41,912 nucleotides of DNA from Rikenellaceae bacterium. Lineage in GTDB: Bacteria; Bacteroidota; Bacteroidia; Bacteroidales; Rikenellaceae. Positions 34,611-41,912 of this stretch are shown here, piece by piece. Position 1 is the first letter of the stretch. The number at the start of each line of letters is the position of its first letter. A program made the translations under genes and the position numbers. The stretch lies in assembly GCA_015059785.1 (NCBI GenBank), contig SUZS01000021.1, positions 1 through 41,912 on the forward strand, given 5' to 3'. Under the pieces are notes generated by a model that had not been told where the DNA came from, did not search any database, and saw nothing but the letters and a program-made list of their open reading frames with translations.

Positions 34611-35522
34611 TTATTTTCGGTTTCTCTCTATCTCCAACCAGTCGGCAATAGCACGCTTTGCTGGTTCAGCATAGTGCCACTCGTCGTGACCCGCCCAACC
34701 ATGCGCCCCCGCAGGATAGAGGTAGAGCGCCGAGCGAACACCGTGACGCTTGAGTGCCTTGTAGTAGGTCGTTGTGATTGTTGAGGGCACGGTAGTATCC
34801 TCATCTGTGTGCATCAGCAGTGTCGGCGGAGTATCTGGAGTAACAAGATTCTCACACGAGTTGTACTCTATATCCTGCTGTGTGCGCCACTTGCCAAGCA
34901 GACGCTCAAAGCAGTTCTGTAGGCGGTAGTTGGACCACACATCGCCACCCGTAGATGGGTAGATAAGGATGTTGAACTTTGGTCGCTCCTCAACGGCAAG
35001 GGTATGCGTTGCGAGGGCAGCAAGGTGACCTCCTGCCGAGCAGCCGAGCATACCTACCTGCTGAGGGTCAATGCCCAACACATCGGCTTGCTCGCGCATA
35101 TAGTGCAGTGCGGCAATAGTATCCTCAAGGACCACCTCTCGCACGCCATTTGGCAGACGGTACTTTACAACGATAGCCGTAACGCCTATAGAGCGCAAGT
35201 ATTGGGCAATCTTAAAGCCGTCGTACTGCATAGAGAGCTTGTAGTAGCCACCCCCGGGCACAACAACCACTCCCTGACCTGTAGCCTTTGACCTCTCGGC
35301 CTTGTAGATGTAGAGGTCGGTGGATGTGGTTTGACTCATGTTGAGCTTGCTGTCTATCGTCTCGTCTTCGGTAATACCGTTTGAGTGCGGAGCTGTAGAG
35401 TTGTCCCAGTAGTGGACAATCTCGTCGGCACCACTCTGATCTGGCGTAACGACAACCCTCTTCTGGGCCGTAACAGTGAGCGTTACGGCCAAGGCGAGGA
35501 GTGTGGTGAGTATCTGTTTCAT
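34611..35522 (-). CDS. Exported alpha/beta hydrolase (esterase), copy 6
   Basis: This 303-residue protein has a signal peptide ending TVTAQ. Motifs are VPGGGYYK, MLGCSAGGHLA, HTDEDTTVPS and YPAGAHGW. Compared with the others it has Cys before the nucleophilic Ser, Glu in the acid loop and Ala in place of Gly before the catalytic His; the triad itself is intact. Its ATG shares a base with the stop codon of leuS (TAATG), so translation is probably coupled to leucyl-tRNA synthetase. It is the first of the six paralogues. Confidence 0.88.
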   Translation of the reverse strand: MKQILTTLLALAVTLTVTAQKRVVVTPDQSGADEIVHYWDNSTAPHSNGITEDETIDSKLNMSQTTSTDLYIYKAERSKATGQGVVVVPGGGYYKLSMQYDGFKIAQYLRSIGVTAIVVKYRLPNGVREVVLEDTIAALHYMREQADVLGIDPQQVGMLGCSAGGHLAALATHTLAVEERPKFNILIYPSTGGDVWSNYRLQNCFERLLGKWRTQQDIEYNSCENLVTPDTPPTLLMHTDEDTTVPSTITTTYYKALKRHGVRSALYLYPAGAHGWAGHDEWHYAEPAKRAIADWLEIERNRK

Positions 35523-38269
35523 TACTTTACGATGTTGATAATCTTTCCTGGCACAACGATAATCTTCTTTGGCGTTGCACCCTCAAGCCAACGCTGTACC
35601 TCTGGCTTGGTTACAATATCAGCTTGCAGCTCGGCAACTGTTGCGTTGAGCGGATAAACCTGCTTGTGGCGCAGCTTGCCGTTAATCATCACTGGGTACT
35701 CAAAGCTGCTCTCAACAAGGTACTGCTCGTTGCAAACTGGGTACGCCGCGTTGAAGATAGTATCCTCATGGCCCAGCATACTCCACAGCTGCTCGGTAAT
35801 GTGTGGAGCAAATGGGGCGAGGAGCACTGCCAGTGGCTCAATAATCTCGCGCTTGTGGCACTCGCCCAGCTCGTTGATACAAATCATAAAGGCTGCCACA
35901 GAGGTGTTGAATGAGAAGTTTTCGATATCCTCGCGAATCTTCTTGATAGTCTTGTGCAGACTCTTGAGCTCCTTCTCTGTAGCCTTTTCGTCGGTCACTG
36001 CCCACTCGCCATTGCGGTCGTGGAACAGACGCCAGAAGCGGCGCAGGAACTTATGCACACCATCAATACCGTTTGTATCCCAAGGCTTTGCCTGCTCAAG
36101 TGGGCCGAGGAACATCTCGTACATACGCAGTGTGTCAGCTCCATACTGCTCAACAATATAGTCTGGGTTTACCACATTGAACATAGACTTTGACATCTTC
36201 TCAATCTCCCAGCCACAGATATACTGGCCATCCTCAAGGATAAACTCTGCACTCTGGAACTCTGGCATCCAGTTGCGGAACGCCTCAAGGTCAAGAACAT
36301 CATTCTTGACAATATTCACATCGACATGAATCTTCTGTGTCTGGTACTGCTCGCGTAGGTTGTAAGAGACAAACTTATTGGTACCAACGACGCGGTAAAC
36401 GAAGTTAGAGCGACCTTGAATCATACCCTGATTAACTAACTTCTTGAATGGCTCGCTCTCACATACATAGCCAAGGTCGTAGAGGAACATATTCCAGAAG
36501 CGGGAGTACATAAGGTGACCTGTTGCATGCTCAATACCGCCGATATAGAGGTCTACATTTCTCCAGTACTCGTTTGCATCCTTTGACACAAGAGCCTCAG
36601 AGTTATGTGGGTCCATATAACGGAGGAAGTATGCTGATGAACCTGCGAAGCCCGGCATTGTAGAGAGCTCAAACTCCCAACCCTCAACGCGTGCCAATGG
36701 TGGCTCGCCCTGCTCTGTAGGGCCGAAGTTCTCGATTGCTGGCAGGGTGATAGGAAGCTCGCTCTCCGCTGCTGGGCGGGCAATATTGCCCTCATAGCGA
36801 ATTGGGAACGGCTCGCCCCAATATCTCTGGCGAGAGAAGATAGCATCACGCAGACGGTAGTTTACAAGTCGCTTACCAAGACCGCGACGCTCAACCTCCT
36901 CGAACATCTTGTAGATAGCCTCCTTAACATCAGTGCCATTGAGGAAGTCGGAGTTAATCATCTCTCCCTCCTTAGCGTCGTATGAAGCAACAGAGAGGTC
37001 TCCACCCTCAACAACTGGGATAATCTCAAGACCAAAGTGGCGAGCAAAGGCATAGTCGCGTGAGTCGTGGGCAGGAACGGCCATAATTGCGCCCGTGCCG
37101 TAGCCCGCAAGCACATAGTCCGATGCGTAGATAGGTATCTGCTTGCCAGTGAATGGGTTTACGGCATAAGCGCCAGTAAAGACTCCGCTCACGCGCTTTG
37201 TGTCAGAGATTCGCTCGCGCTCTGAACGCTTCTTAGTCTCTGCTATATACTCTGCCACAGCGGCTTTCTGCTCCGCAGTGGTCATATCATCAAGCCACTC
37301 GTGCTCTGGAGCAACAACCATAAATGTAACGCCGAAGATTGTATCAGGGCGGGTTGTAAATATTTCCAGCTTGCGAACAGTGCCGTCTGCCATCTGCGCA
37401 TCAAAGAATACCTGCGCACCCTCCGAGCGACCAATCCAGTTGCGCTGTATCTCCTTCAGCGACTCGCTCCACTCAAGGCTCTCAAGGCCGTCAAGCATAC
37501 GCTGTGCATATGCCGTTACGCGCAGAGACCACTGCTTCATCTTGCGCTGCTCTACTGGATAACCGCCACGAACAGAGAGTCCATCCTTTACCTCGTCATT
37601 AGCAAGCACAGTCCCCAACTTAGGACACCAGTTTACCATCGTATCGGCACGGAAGGCGAGGCGATAGTTCTGCAGGGTCTGCTCCTTCTGCTCCTCGTTC
37701 AACTCTGCCCACTGCTCGGCAGTAAAAGTCAGCTCGTTGCTGCAAGCGGCATCTACGCCCTCAGTTCCGTGAGCCTCAAAGTGCGCTACAAGGCTCTCTA
37801 TAGGCATTGCCTTCTGCTCTTTGCGGTCGTAGTAGTGAGCAAACATCTTGAGGAACGCCCACTGGGTCCACTTGTAGTACTCTGGGTCGCAGGTGCGCAC
37901 CTCGCGGTTCCAGTCATAGCAGAAGCCAATCTTGTCAAGCTGCTCGCGGTAGCGGGCGATATTCTTCTCCGTAGTTATTGCAGGGTGCTGACCTGTCTGG
38001 ATAGCATACTGCTCTGCAGGCAGACCAAAGGCGTCGTAACCCATAGGGTGGAGGACATTGTATCCACAAAGACGCTTGTAGCGCGAGTAGATGTCAGACG
38101 CGATATATCCCAGTGGGTGACCCACATGCAGACCTGCACCTGATGGGTATGGGAACATATCAAGAACATAGAACTTTGGGCGTGAAGGGTCTACCTCCAC
38201 GCGGTAGATGTCACGCTCTCTCCACTCCTTTTGCCATTTGGCCTCAATCTCTCTAAAATTGTAATCCAT
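35522..38269 (-). CDS. leuS: Leucyl-tRNA synthetase
   Basis: I place the start at 38269 ([20 protein letters not shown]). The frame is open back to 38410, but the upstream part is not LeuRS-like and extends past the -7 element. The 915-residue enzyme has the HIGH-type motif [16 protein letters not shown], the CP1 editing domain ([31 protein letters not shown]), the KMSKS loop [16 protein letters not shown] and the C-terminal anticodon-binding domain. It charges tRNA-Leu and edits misacylated tRNA. It leads a transcript that continues into six secreted hydrolases, an odd pairing for a housekeeping enzyme. Confidence 0.97.
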   Translation of the reverse strand: MDYNFREIEAKWQKEWRERDIYRVEVDPSRPKFYVLDMFPYPSGAGLHVGHPLGYIASDIYSRYKRLCGYNVLHPMGYDAFGLPAEQYAIQTGQHPAITTEKNIARYREQLDKIGFCYDWNREVRTCDPEYYKWTQWAFLKMFAHYYDRKEQKAMPIESLVAHFEAHGTEGVDAACSNELTFTAEQWAELNEEQKEQTLQNYRLAFRADTMVNWCPKLGTVLANDEVKDGLSVRGGYPVEQRKMKQWSLRVTAYAQRMLDGLESLEWSESLKEIQRNWIGRSEGAQVFFDAQMADGTVRKLEIFTTRPDTIFGVTFMVVAPEHEWLDDMTTAEQKAAVAEYIAETKKRSERERISDTKRVSGVFTGAYAVNPFTGKQIPIYASDYVLAGYGTGAIMAVPAHDSRDYAFARHFGLEIIPVVEGGDLSVASYDAKEGEMINSDFLNGTDVKEAIYKMFEEVERRGLGKRLVNYRLRDAIFSRQRYWGEPFPIRYEGNIARPAAESELPITLPAIENFGPTEQGEPPLARVEGWEFELSTMPGFAGSSAYFLRYMDPHNSEALVSKDANEYWRNVDLYIGGIEHATGHLMYSRFWNMFLYDLGYVCESEPFKKLVNQGMIQGRSNFVYRVVGTNKFVSYNLREQYQTQKIHVDVNIVKNDVLDLEAFRNWMPEFQSAEFILEDGQYICGWEIEKMSKSMFNVVNPDYIVEQYGADTLRMYEMFLGPLEQAKPWDTNGIDGVHKFLRRFWRLFHDRNGEWAVTDEKATEKELKSLHKTIKKIREDIENFSFNTSVAAFMICINELGECHKREIIEPLAVLLAPFAPHITEQLWSMLGHEDTIFNAAYPVCNEQYLVESSFEYPVMINGKLRHKQVYPLNATVAELQADIVTKPEVQRWLEGATPKKIIVVPGKIINIVK

Positions 38270-38354
38270 AGTCGTATGATTTTTTCTTTGTTGTTTTTCT
38301 CTGTCTATCAGCTTTTTACGCGCTCGCGCATCGCATACGCGTGTGTCTGATTTG

Positions 38355-38362
38355 CAAAGATA
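38355..38362 (-). promoter_or_regulatory. -7 element of leuS
   Basis: Read on the minus strand this is TATCTTTG, an exact TAnnTTTG element, placed about 85 bases before the leuS ATG. No clear TTTG -33 box is found at the expected distance; only a T-rich stretch is present. Confidence 0.55.
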
Positions 38363-38435
38363 GTAAATTTTAATGGAAAAATGGCTCTCTGTGACAACAT
38401 TTTTATACATCCTCAGTCCCTATTGGTAGGTGCGA

Positions 38436-38467
38436 TTTGTGATTTTGATTTTTGTTGACTATCTTTG
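38436..38467 (+). promoter_or_regulatory. Bacteroidota-type promoter of the PHP gene
   Basis: TTTG (38436-38439) and TATCTTTG (38460-38467) are 20 nt apart, which is a full consensus match. The leader to the ATG at 38525 is about 50 nt. Confidence 0.75.
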
Positions 38468-38524
38468 TATTGTGCCTAGTGTGGGCATACAGCAAGAAAC
38501 GACAACCTAAAAACGACCTAAAAT

Positions 38525-39670
38525 ATGAAAAGAACTCTGCTTTTTATCTCGGCATTGCTTGTGGCATTGTCAGCTGTGGCGCAGGAGTACACTACTCGCT
38601 ATCAGAGTGTTACCGAGCCACAAACACTTCTACCAACTGGTTATGTACGCCTATCGCGCCGTGAGATTTTTCTGCCAACAGTTAATGGTTACAACCCATA
38701 CAAGGCGGATTTGCATATGCACAGTACTCTAACAGATGGCGTGGTAAACATTAAAGGCCGTATGGAGGAGGCGTGGAGCGATGGATTGGATATCCTTGCA
38801 GCAACTGAGCATATGTCCATTAGACCCGTGGCTGACACTGAGGGAAAACCTACACCAGAGAGTGCAAAGCTCAAGAGGAGCAAGGCTGCCACAAAGGCTG
38901 TTGAGAGTGCGACGAAGATTGCCGAGGAGTTCGGTCTGCTCATTATCCCTGGTGTGGAACTTACGGGGGATGCTAAGACACAGGGGCACTTCAATGCCCT
39001 CTTTACGACCGACAACAATGTGTTGTACGACTACGACGCTATGCAGGCTATCCGCAACGCTCGTCAGCAGGGTGCGCTTATTATGCACAACCACCCGGGC
39101 TGGCGACACTCAACGCTTGAGATGACCGATTTTGAGAAGGCTACATATGCCGAGGGGCTTATTGATGGTATTGAGCTGATGAATGGTGCCTACTTCTACC
39201 CGGGAGCCTTTGAGACTGCCAAGAAACACAACCTCTTTATGACCTCAAATACAGATATTCACGCCACAACGGCGCAGCAGTATCGTGAGAATGGACATCT
39301 TCGCAATATGACAATCATTTTTGCCAAGGAGTGTACTCTTGAGAGCATTCGTGAGGCGTTGGAGGCACACCGCACACTCTGCTACTCGTTTGGAACTATC
39401 GGCGGCGAGGAGTCTCTTCTCAAGGAGTTTTTTGAGGCCTCTATAACCGTTAAAAAGCTCTCTGTTGACAGTAAGAAAAAGAGTCAGCGCGTGATGATAA
39501 CTAACACTACATCACTACCTTACACCCTTCGCTTTGGTAAGGGAAATCCGGTTGTTCTGCGCCCGCTGTGCTCGACTATCGTCAGTGCAAAAGTTGGCAA
39601 GCCTATGAAGTGCACAGTGCTCAATATGTTCTACGGCGCAAATGAGCATCCAGTTGTAACAATCAAATAG
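38525..39670 (+). CDS. Exported PHP-domain phosphoesterase
   Basis: This 381-residue protein has a signal peptide ending LSAVAQ. The PHP metal-binding motifs are all visible: ADLHMHS at about 61-67, T-E-H near 97, PGVELTG near 142, MHNHPGW near 188 and NTDIHA near 242. This arrangement resembles the CehA/McbA and Sb-PDE-like branch of PHP hydrolases, which cleave phosphodiesters or related esters, rather than DNA polymerase or histidinol-phosphatase PHP domains. A C-terminal beta-rich region of about 80 residues follows. It has its own promoter and is transcribed with the next gene, an exported esterase nine bases downstream. The substrate is unknown. Confidence 0.85.
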   Translation: MKRTLLFISALLVALSAVAQEYTTRYQSVTEPQTLLPTGYVRLSRREIFLPTVNGYNPYKADLHMHSTLTDGVVNIKGRMEEAWSDGLDILAATEHMSIRPVADTEGKPTPESAKLKRSKAATKAVESATKIAEEFGLLIIPGVELTGDAKTQGHFNALFTTDNNVLYDYDAMQAIRNARQQGALIMHNHPGWRHSTLEMTDFEKATYAEGLIDGIELMNGAYFYPGAFETAKKHNLFMTSNTDIHATTAQQYRENGHLRNMTIIFAKECTLESIREALEAHRTLCYSFGTIGGEESLLKEFFEASITVKKLSVDSKKKSQRVMITNTTSLPYTLRFGKGNPVVLRPLCSTIVSAKVGKPMKCTVLNMFYGANEHPVVTIK

Positions 39671-39679
39671 TCCAACCAT

Positions 39680-40537
39680 ATGAAAAAGTTAATCGTTTTT
39701 GCGTTGTTGTGCCTCGCTGTAGGTGCAACATCTCAGGCGCAGAGCCGCCTTGAGCATCTGACTGTAAAGAGTGAAATTTTGGGCGTTGAGAAGGTCTATT
39801 CGGTCTATCTTCCCGACGGCTATGACACCTCTACAGAGCGTTACCCTGTTCTCTATCTGCTCCACGGAGCGTGGGGAAACCATAAGTCTTGGAACCGCAC
39901 TGGTGGCGGCGAGCAACCCCGTATTACTGACGAGCAGATTGCTAAGGGCGAGGCTGTGAAGATGATTGTCGTGATGCCCGATGCAACTGGTAAAGGCGAG
40001 CGCCGAGGTGGTAAAAATATGGGATATTTTAATGTTAGCAACTGGGCATACGAGGACTTCTTCTTTCAGGAATTTATACCTCATATTGACAAGACTTTCA
40101 GGACTATAGCTACTAAGGAGGGTCGCGCAATAGCGGGCCTTTCAATGGGCGGCGGTGGCTCTGTGGTTTATGCACAACACCACCCTGAAATGTTTGCTGC
40201 CTGCTACTCTACAAGCGGATTGCTTGACCACCGCTACCGCGTAATACCTGCTAAGGTTGATGAGATAGAGTGGCTCTGGTCTGTGGCTCACACCTCGCCA
40301 GTTGAATTTTTGCGCCATGCAACAGCTGCAGAGATAGAGAAATTGCACACTGTTCGCTGGATGCTTGACTGCGGAGATGACGACTCTCTGATACAGACTA
40401 ATCTCGACTTCTACAGCGAGATGAAACGCGCAAAAATCAATGTTGAGTTCCGCGTCCGCGATGGCGTCCACGACTGGAAATTCTGGCGCGAAGCCCTGCC
40501 TCTAATCCTTGGATTTTCGTTCCCTGTGGAGAAGTAG
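39680..40537 (+). CDS. Exported esterase (esterase D/feruloyl-esterase-like)
   Basis: This 285-residue protein has a signal peptide ending SQAQ and an alpha/beta-hydrolase fold of the putative-esterase family. Visible parts are YPVLYLLHGAWGNHKSW, MIVVMPDATGKGE, the nucleophile elbow IAGLSMGGGGS, and a late His in V-H-D-W-K-F-W. Unlike the six hydrolases on the other strand it has the typical esterase D family N-terminus (L-P-D-G-Y-D). It probably removes acyl or aromatic groups from a sugar or glycan in the periplasm. It is co-directional with the PHP gene; a 7-bp hairpin (40543-40557) without a T-run follows the stop. Confidence 0.87.
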   Translation: MKKLIVFALLCLAVGATSQAQSRLEHLTVKSEILGVEKVYSVYLPDGYDTSTERYPVLYLLHGAWGNHKSWNRTGGGEQPRITDEQIAKGEAVKMIVVMPDATGKGERRGGKNMGYFNVSNWAYEDFFFQEFIPHIDKTFRTIATKEGRAIAGLSMGGGGSVVYAQHHPEMFAACYSTSGLLDHRYRVIPAKVDEIEWLWSVAHTSPVEFLRHATAAEIEKLHTVRWMLDCGDDDSLIQTNLDFYSEMKRAKINVEFRVRDGVHDWKFWREALPLILGFSFPVEK

Positions 40538-40568
40538 TTAGGACTGCCCAGGGCAGTTCACTATTGCC

Positions 40569-40800
40569 ATTAGCCGTTGGCTTGCCTTCGGCAACCCGAC
40601 CCTGCTCCGCCTCGGTAATTCAAACGAGTTTGATTACACTCGGCTTAATCGCAGCGTTAGCCATTGGCAAAGTAGACAGTAGGGAGATTAAGGAAATTAG
40701 TGAGTTTAAGGAGAATTTTCCCTAAATTCGCTAACTTCCTTAACTTCCCTAAACTCTCTGTTCTGCGTAGCGGTTCTGCGTTAGCCAGCCAACGGCTAAT
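40569..40800. repeat. Palindromic element with 14-bp terminal inverted repeats
   Basis: ATTAGCCGTTGGCT (40569-40582) is the exact inverse of AGCCAACGGCTAAT (40787-40800). A third, near-identical unit lies at 40656-40668. At the centre, 40681-40708 and 40723-40750 form a 28-bp stem with five mismatches, all of which become G-U pairs if transcribed. The loop between them is itself complementary (GGAGAA/TTTTCC). This could be a MITE-like or REP-like unit or a structured RNA. No target duplication was recognised. Confidence 0.55.
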
Positions 40801-41072
40801 TACCATATCGAAAAACGATAAATTGTGGCACGCAGTTTACCACCTCAATTTAGGGCCGTTTTAGCCCCGTAACTGCCTAAAAAATCGCGTTTTGAGAAGA
40901 TTTTTTTACACTTTCTCATAATTTATTAAAAATTTTTACAGACCCCGCCTTTTCTCAAAATGTGCAATATGTAACACGCTGAAAATCAAAGTGTTGAAAA
41001 ATAGCATATAAATAAAACATTATAATTATATAAAAAGCATAAGAAAAAAGAATAAGTAAACACACGAAAAAG

Positions 41073-41105
41073 CCCCGAAATCACCCGATTTTGGGGTCTA
41101 TTTTT
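41073..41105. terminator. Bidirectional terminator-like hairpin before rpsL
   Basis: CCCCGAAATC (41073-41082) pairs with GATTTTGGGG (41087-41096) with one G-T pair and a 4-base loop. On the plus strand TCTATTTTT follows; on the minus strand C-TTTTT follows the stem. It can insulate the ribosomal protein operon from upstream transcription. Confidence 0.6.
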
Positions 41106-41138
41106 GGCATATATATAGTGTGAATTAAAAATTTTGAT

Positions 41139-41146
41139 TAACTTTG
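41139..41146 (+). promoter_or_regulatory. -7 element of the rpsL operon
   Basis: TAACTTTG matches TAnnTTTG. The upstream -33 region lacks a perfect TTTG. The leader to rpsL would be about 75 nt and contains GGGGG/CCCCC arms (41180-41184, 41191-41195) around a 6-base loop, which might be a regulatory leader structure. Confidence 0.6.
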
Positions 41147-41226
41147 CACCCGCCTAACGGCAAAAACGAAATAGAAATTGGGGGCGAAATCCCCCGCAAG
41201 TTTAACAAAATTAAAAGGTTTTTTAG

Positions 41227-41613
41227 ATGCCTACAATTCAGCAATTAGTAAGAAACGGCAGAGCCAAGATGGAGGACAAGTCAAAGTCTCCGGCTCTGGC
41301 AGCCTGCCCTCAGCGTCGTGGCGTTTGTACTCGTGTGTACACCACCACACCTAAGAAGCCAAATTCGGCTATGCGTAAGGTTGCGCGTGTAAGATTGACC
41401 AGCGGCAAGGAGGTCAACGCCTACATCCCAGGAGAGGGCCACAACTTGCAGGAGCACTCAATCGTGCTCGTTCGTGGAGGTCGTGTTAAGGACCTTCCAG
41501 GTGTTCGTTATCACCTCGTTCGCGGTGCTCTAGACTCACAGGGTGTAGAGGGTCGTCGTCAGCGTCGTTCTAAGTACGGTGCAAAGCGCCCTAAGGCAGG
41601 TGCAAAGAAATAA
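41227..41613 (+). CDS. rpsL: 30S ribosomal protein S12
   Basis: This 128-residue protein is a clear S12: it begins [20 protein letters not shown], has [18 protein letters not shown] and the loop [14 protein letters not shown], and ends in a basic tail. It sits at the decoding centre of the 30S subunit. The Lys residues in T-P-K-K-P-N are unchanged, so no known streptomycin-resistance substitution is visible there. It is followed by rpsG 42 bases downstream, the usual str-operon order. Confidence 0.98.
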   Translation: MPTIQQLVRNGRAKMEDKSKSPALAACPQRRGVCTRVYTTTPKKPNSAMRKVARVRLTSGKEVNAYIPGEGHNLQEHSIVLVRGGRVKDLPGVRYHLVRGALDSQGVEGRRQRRSKYGAKRPKAGAKK

Positions 41614-41655
41614 GCCTTGAAAAACTAAAAATTTATTCTAAGAAAAGCGAAAACA

Positions 41656-41912
41656 ATGAGAAAAGCTAAGCCAAAGAAGCACACTCTACTTCCTGATCCA
41701 AAGTTCAACGATGTGGCTGTAACCCGCTTCGTGAACAACTTGATGTTGGATGGCAAGAAGAGTATTGCCTACACCATTTTCTACAATGCTTTGGAGTTGG
41801 TGGGCAAGAAGATGAAGGATGCTGATAAATCTCCACTTGAGGTTTGGAAACAAGCCCTTGAGAATGTCACTCCGCAGGTTGAGGTAAAATCTAAGCGTAT
41901 CGGTGGTGCGAC
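41656..41912 (+). CDS. rpsG: 30S ribosomal protein S7, partial
   Basis: An open frame starts at ATG 41656 and runs off the window after 85 complete codons. The product begins [19 protein letters not shown] and contains [20 protein letters not shown] and a [11 protein letters not shown] segment, which match S7. S7 binds the 3' domain of 16S rRNA and starts assembly of the 30S head. The C-terminal half lies outside the window. Confidence 0.96.
   Translation, partial: MRKAKPKKHTLLPDPKFNDVAVTRFVNNLMLDGKKSIAYTIFYNALELVGKKMKDADKSPLEVWKQALENVTPQVEVKSKRIGGA

Larger units (their letters stand above)
38270..38524. promoter_or_regulatory. Divergent promoter region between leuS and the PHP gene
   Basis: This 255-base gap carries the leuS -7 element (38355-38362, minus) and the PHP-gene promoter (38436-38467, plus). 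In the leuS leader, a GC-rich segment (38318-38342) can form a hairpin with ACGCG/CGCGT arms within a T/A-rich background. It has no following T-run on the minus strand and so is not a standard terminator. No T-box-like elements were recognised. Confidence 0.55.
40538..41226. other. 689-base non-coding region upstream of rpsL
   Basis: No gene is seen here. The left part holds many short hairpins and a palindromic element (40569-40800). The middle part (40801-41065) is AT-rich, with small dyads such as TATCG/CGATA around 40807-40821. The right part holds a terminator-like hairpin (41073-41105), a promoter -7 element (41139-41146) and the rpsL leader with a G5/C5 hairpin (41180-41195). Confidence 0.65.

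Noticed and set aside
38318..38342. Hairpin in the leuS leader as a T-box or attenuator
   Set aside because: No T-box sequence, leucine-rich leader peptide or T-run was seen; only a short GC-rich stem is present.
38270..38410. Longer leuS start at 38410
   Set aside because: The extra 47 residues do not resemble LeuRS and would span the -7 element at 38355-38362; the start at 38269 gives the normal N-terminus.
40538..40700. Possible tRNA or known small RNA among the hairpins
   Set aside because: No cloverleaf with a T-loop and acceptor stem could be drawn; the hairpins are better explained by the palindromic element.

Overview
The window comes from a Bacteroidota chromosome, most likely a gut Bacteroidales. 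I lean towards a Rikenellaceae/Alistipes-like organism, but the family is inference. The evidence is several promoters of the Bacteroidota type (TTTG, 19-20 nt spacer, TAnnTTTG), almost no Shine-Dalgarno sequences, eleven exported proteins whose signal peptides end in Ala-Gln, a small protein with a RagA/SusC-like plug motif, and families typical of this phylum. No tRNA, rRNA or CRISPR array was seen.

Layout. 1-527: non-coding, with an IS-end-like pair of direct repeats, a stem-loop with a T-run, and a sigma-gene promoter. 528-1298: an ECF sigma factor and a 42-residue ORF whose start lies in a nested dyad. 1382-1894: a small HNH-like/helical protein converging on the next operon. 1896-13114 (minus): a complete Wzx/Wzy-type surface polysaccharide operon of ten genes, AT-rich in its distal part. 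13468-23942 (minus): an operon of three exported calcineurin-like phosphoesterases, a ribulokinase-type FGGY kinase, two near-twin FAD oxidoreductases and an exported endonuclease/exonuclease/phosphatase-family protein. 23953-29967 (minus): housekeeping genes (RelA/SpoT-type alarmone enzyme, methyltransferase, exonuclease VII subunits, a plug/TonB-like protein, release factor 1). 30040-38269 (minus): leuS followed by six consecutive paralogous exported alpha/beta hydrolases. 38525-40537 (plus): an exported PHP phosphoesterase and an exported esterase. 40538-41226: a non-coding region with a palindromic element, a terminator-like hairpin and the rpsL promoter. 41227-41912: rpsL and the start of rpsG.

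The most interesting biology is in the polysaccharide operon. It combines a fused LicC/PntC-like cytidylyltransferase plus HisC/CobD-like PLP enzyme, an opine-dehydrogenase-like protein and a LicD-type phosphotransferase. Together these suggest synthesis of a CDP-activated amino-alcohol phosphate, possibly N-carboxyalkylated by the opine-dehydrogenase-like enzyme, and its transfer to a uronic-acid-containing glycan (UDP-glucose dehydrogenase is encoded next door). No PEP mutase is present, so a phosphate ester is more likely than a phosphonate. The second theme is exported phosphoester and ester hydrolysis: three metallophosphoesterases, one EEP-family protein, one PHP protein and seven alpha/beta hydrolases. 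The third is the RelA-like protein, whose hydrolase domain keeps its metal ligands but has lost several other catalytic residues.
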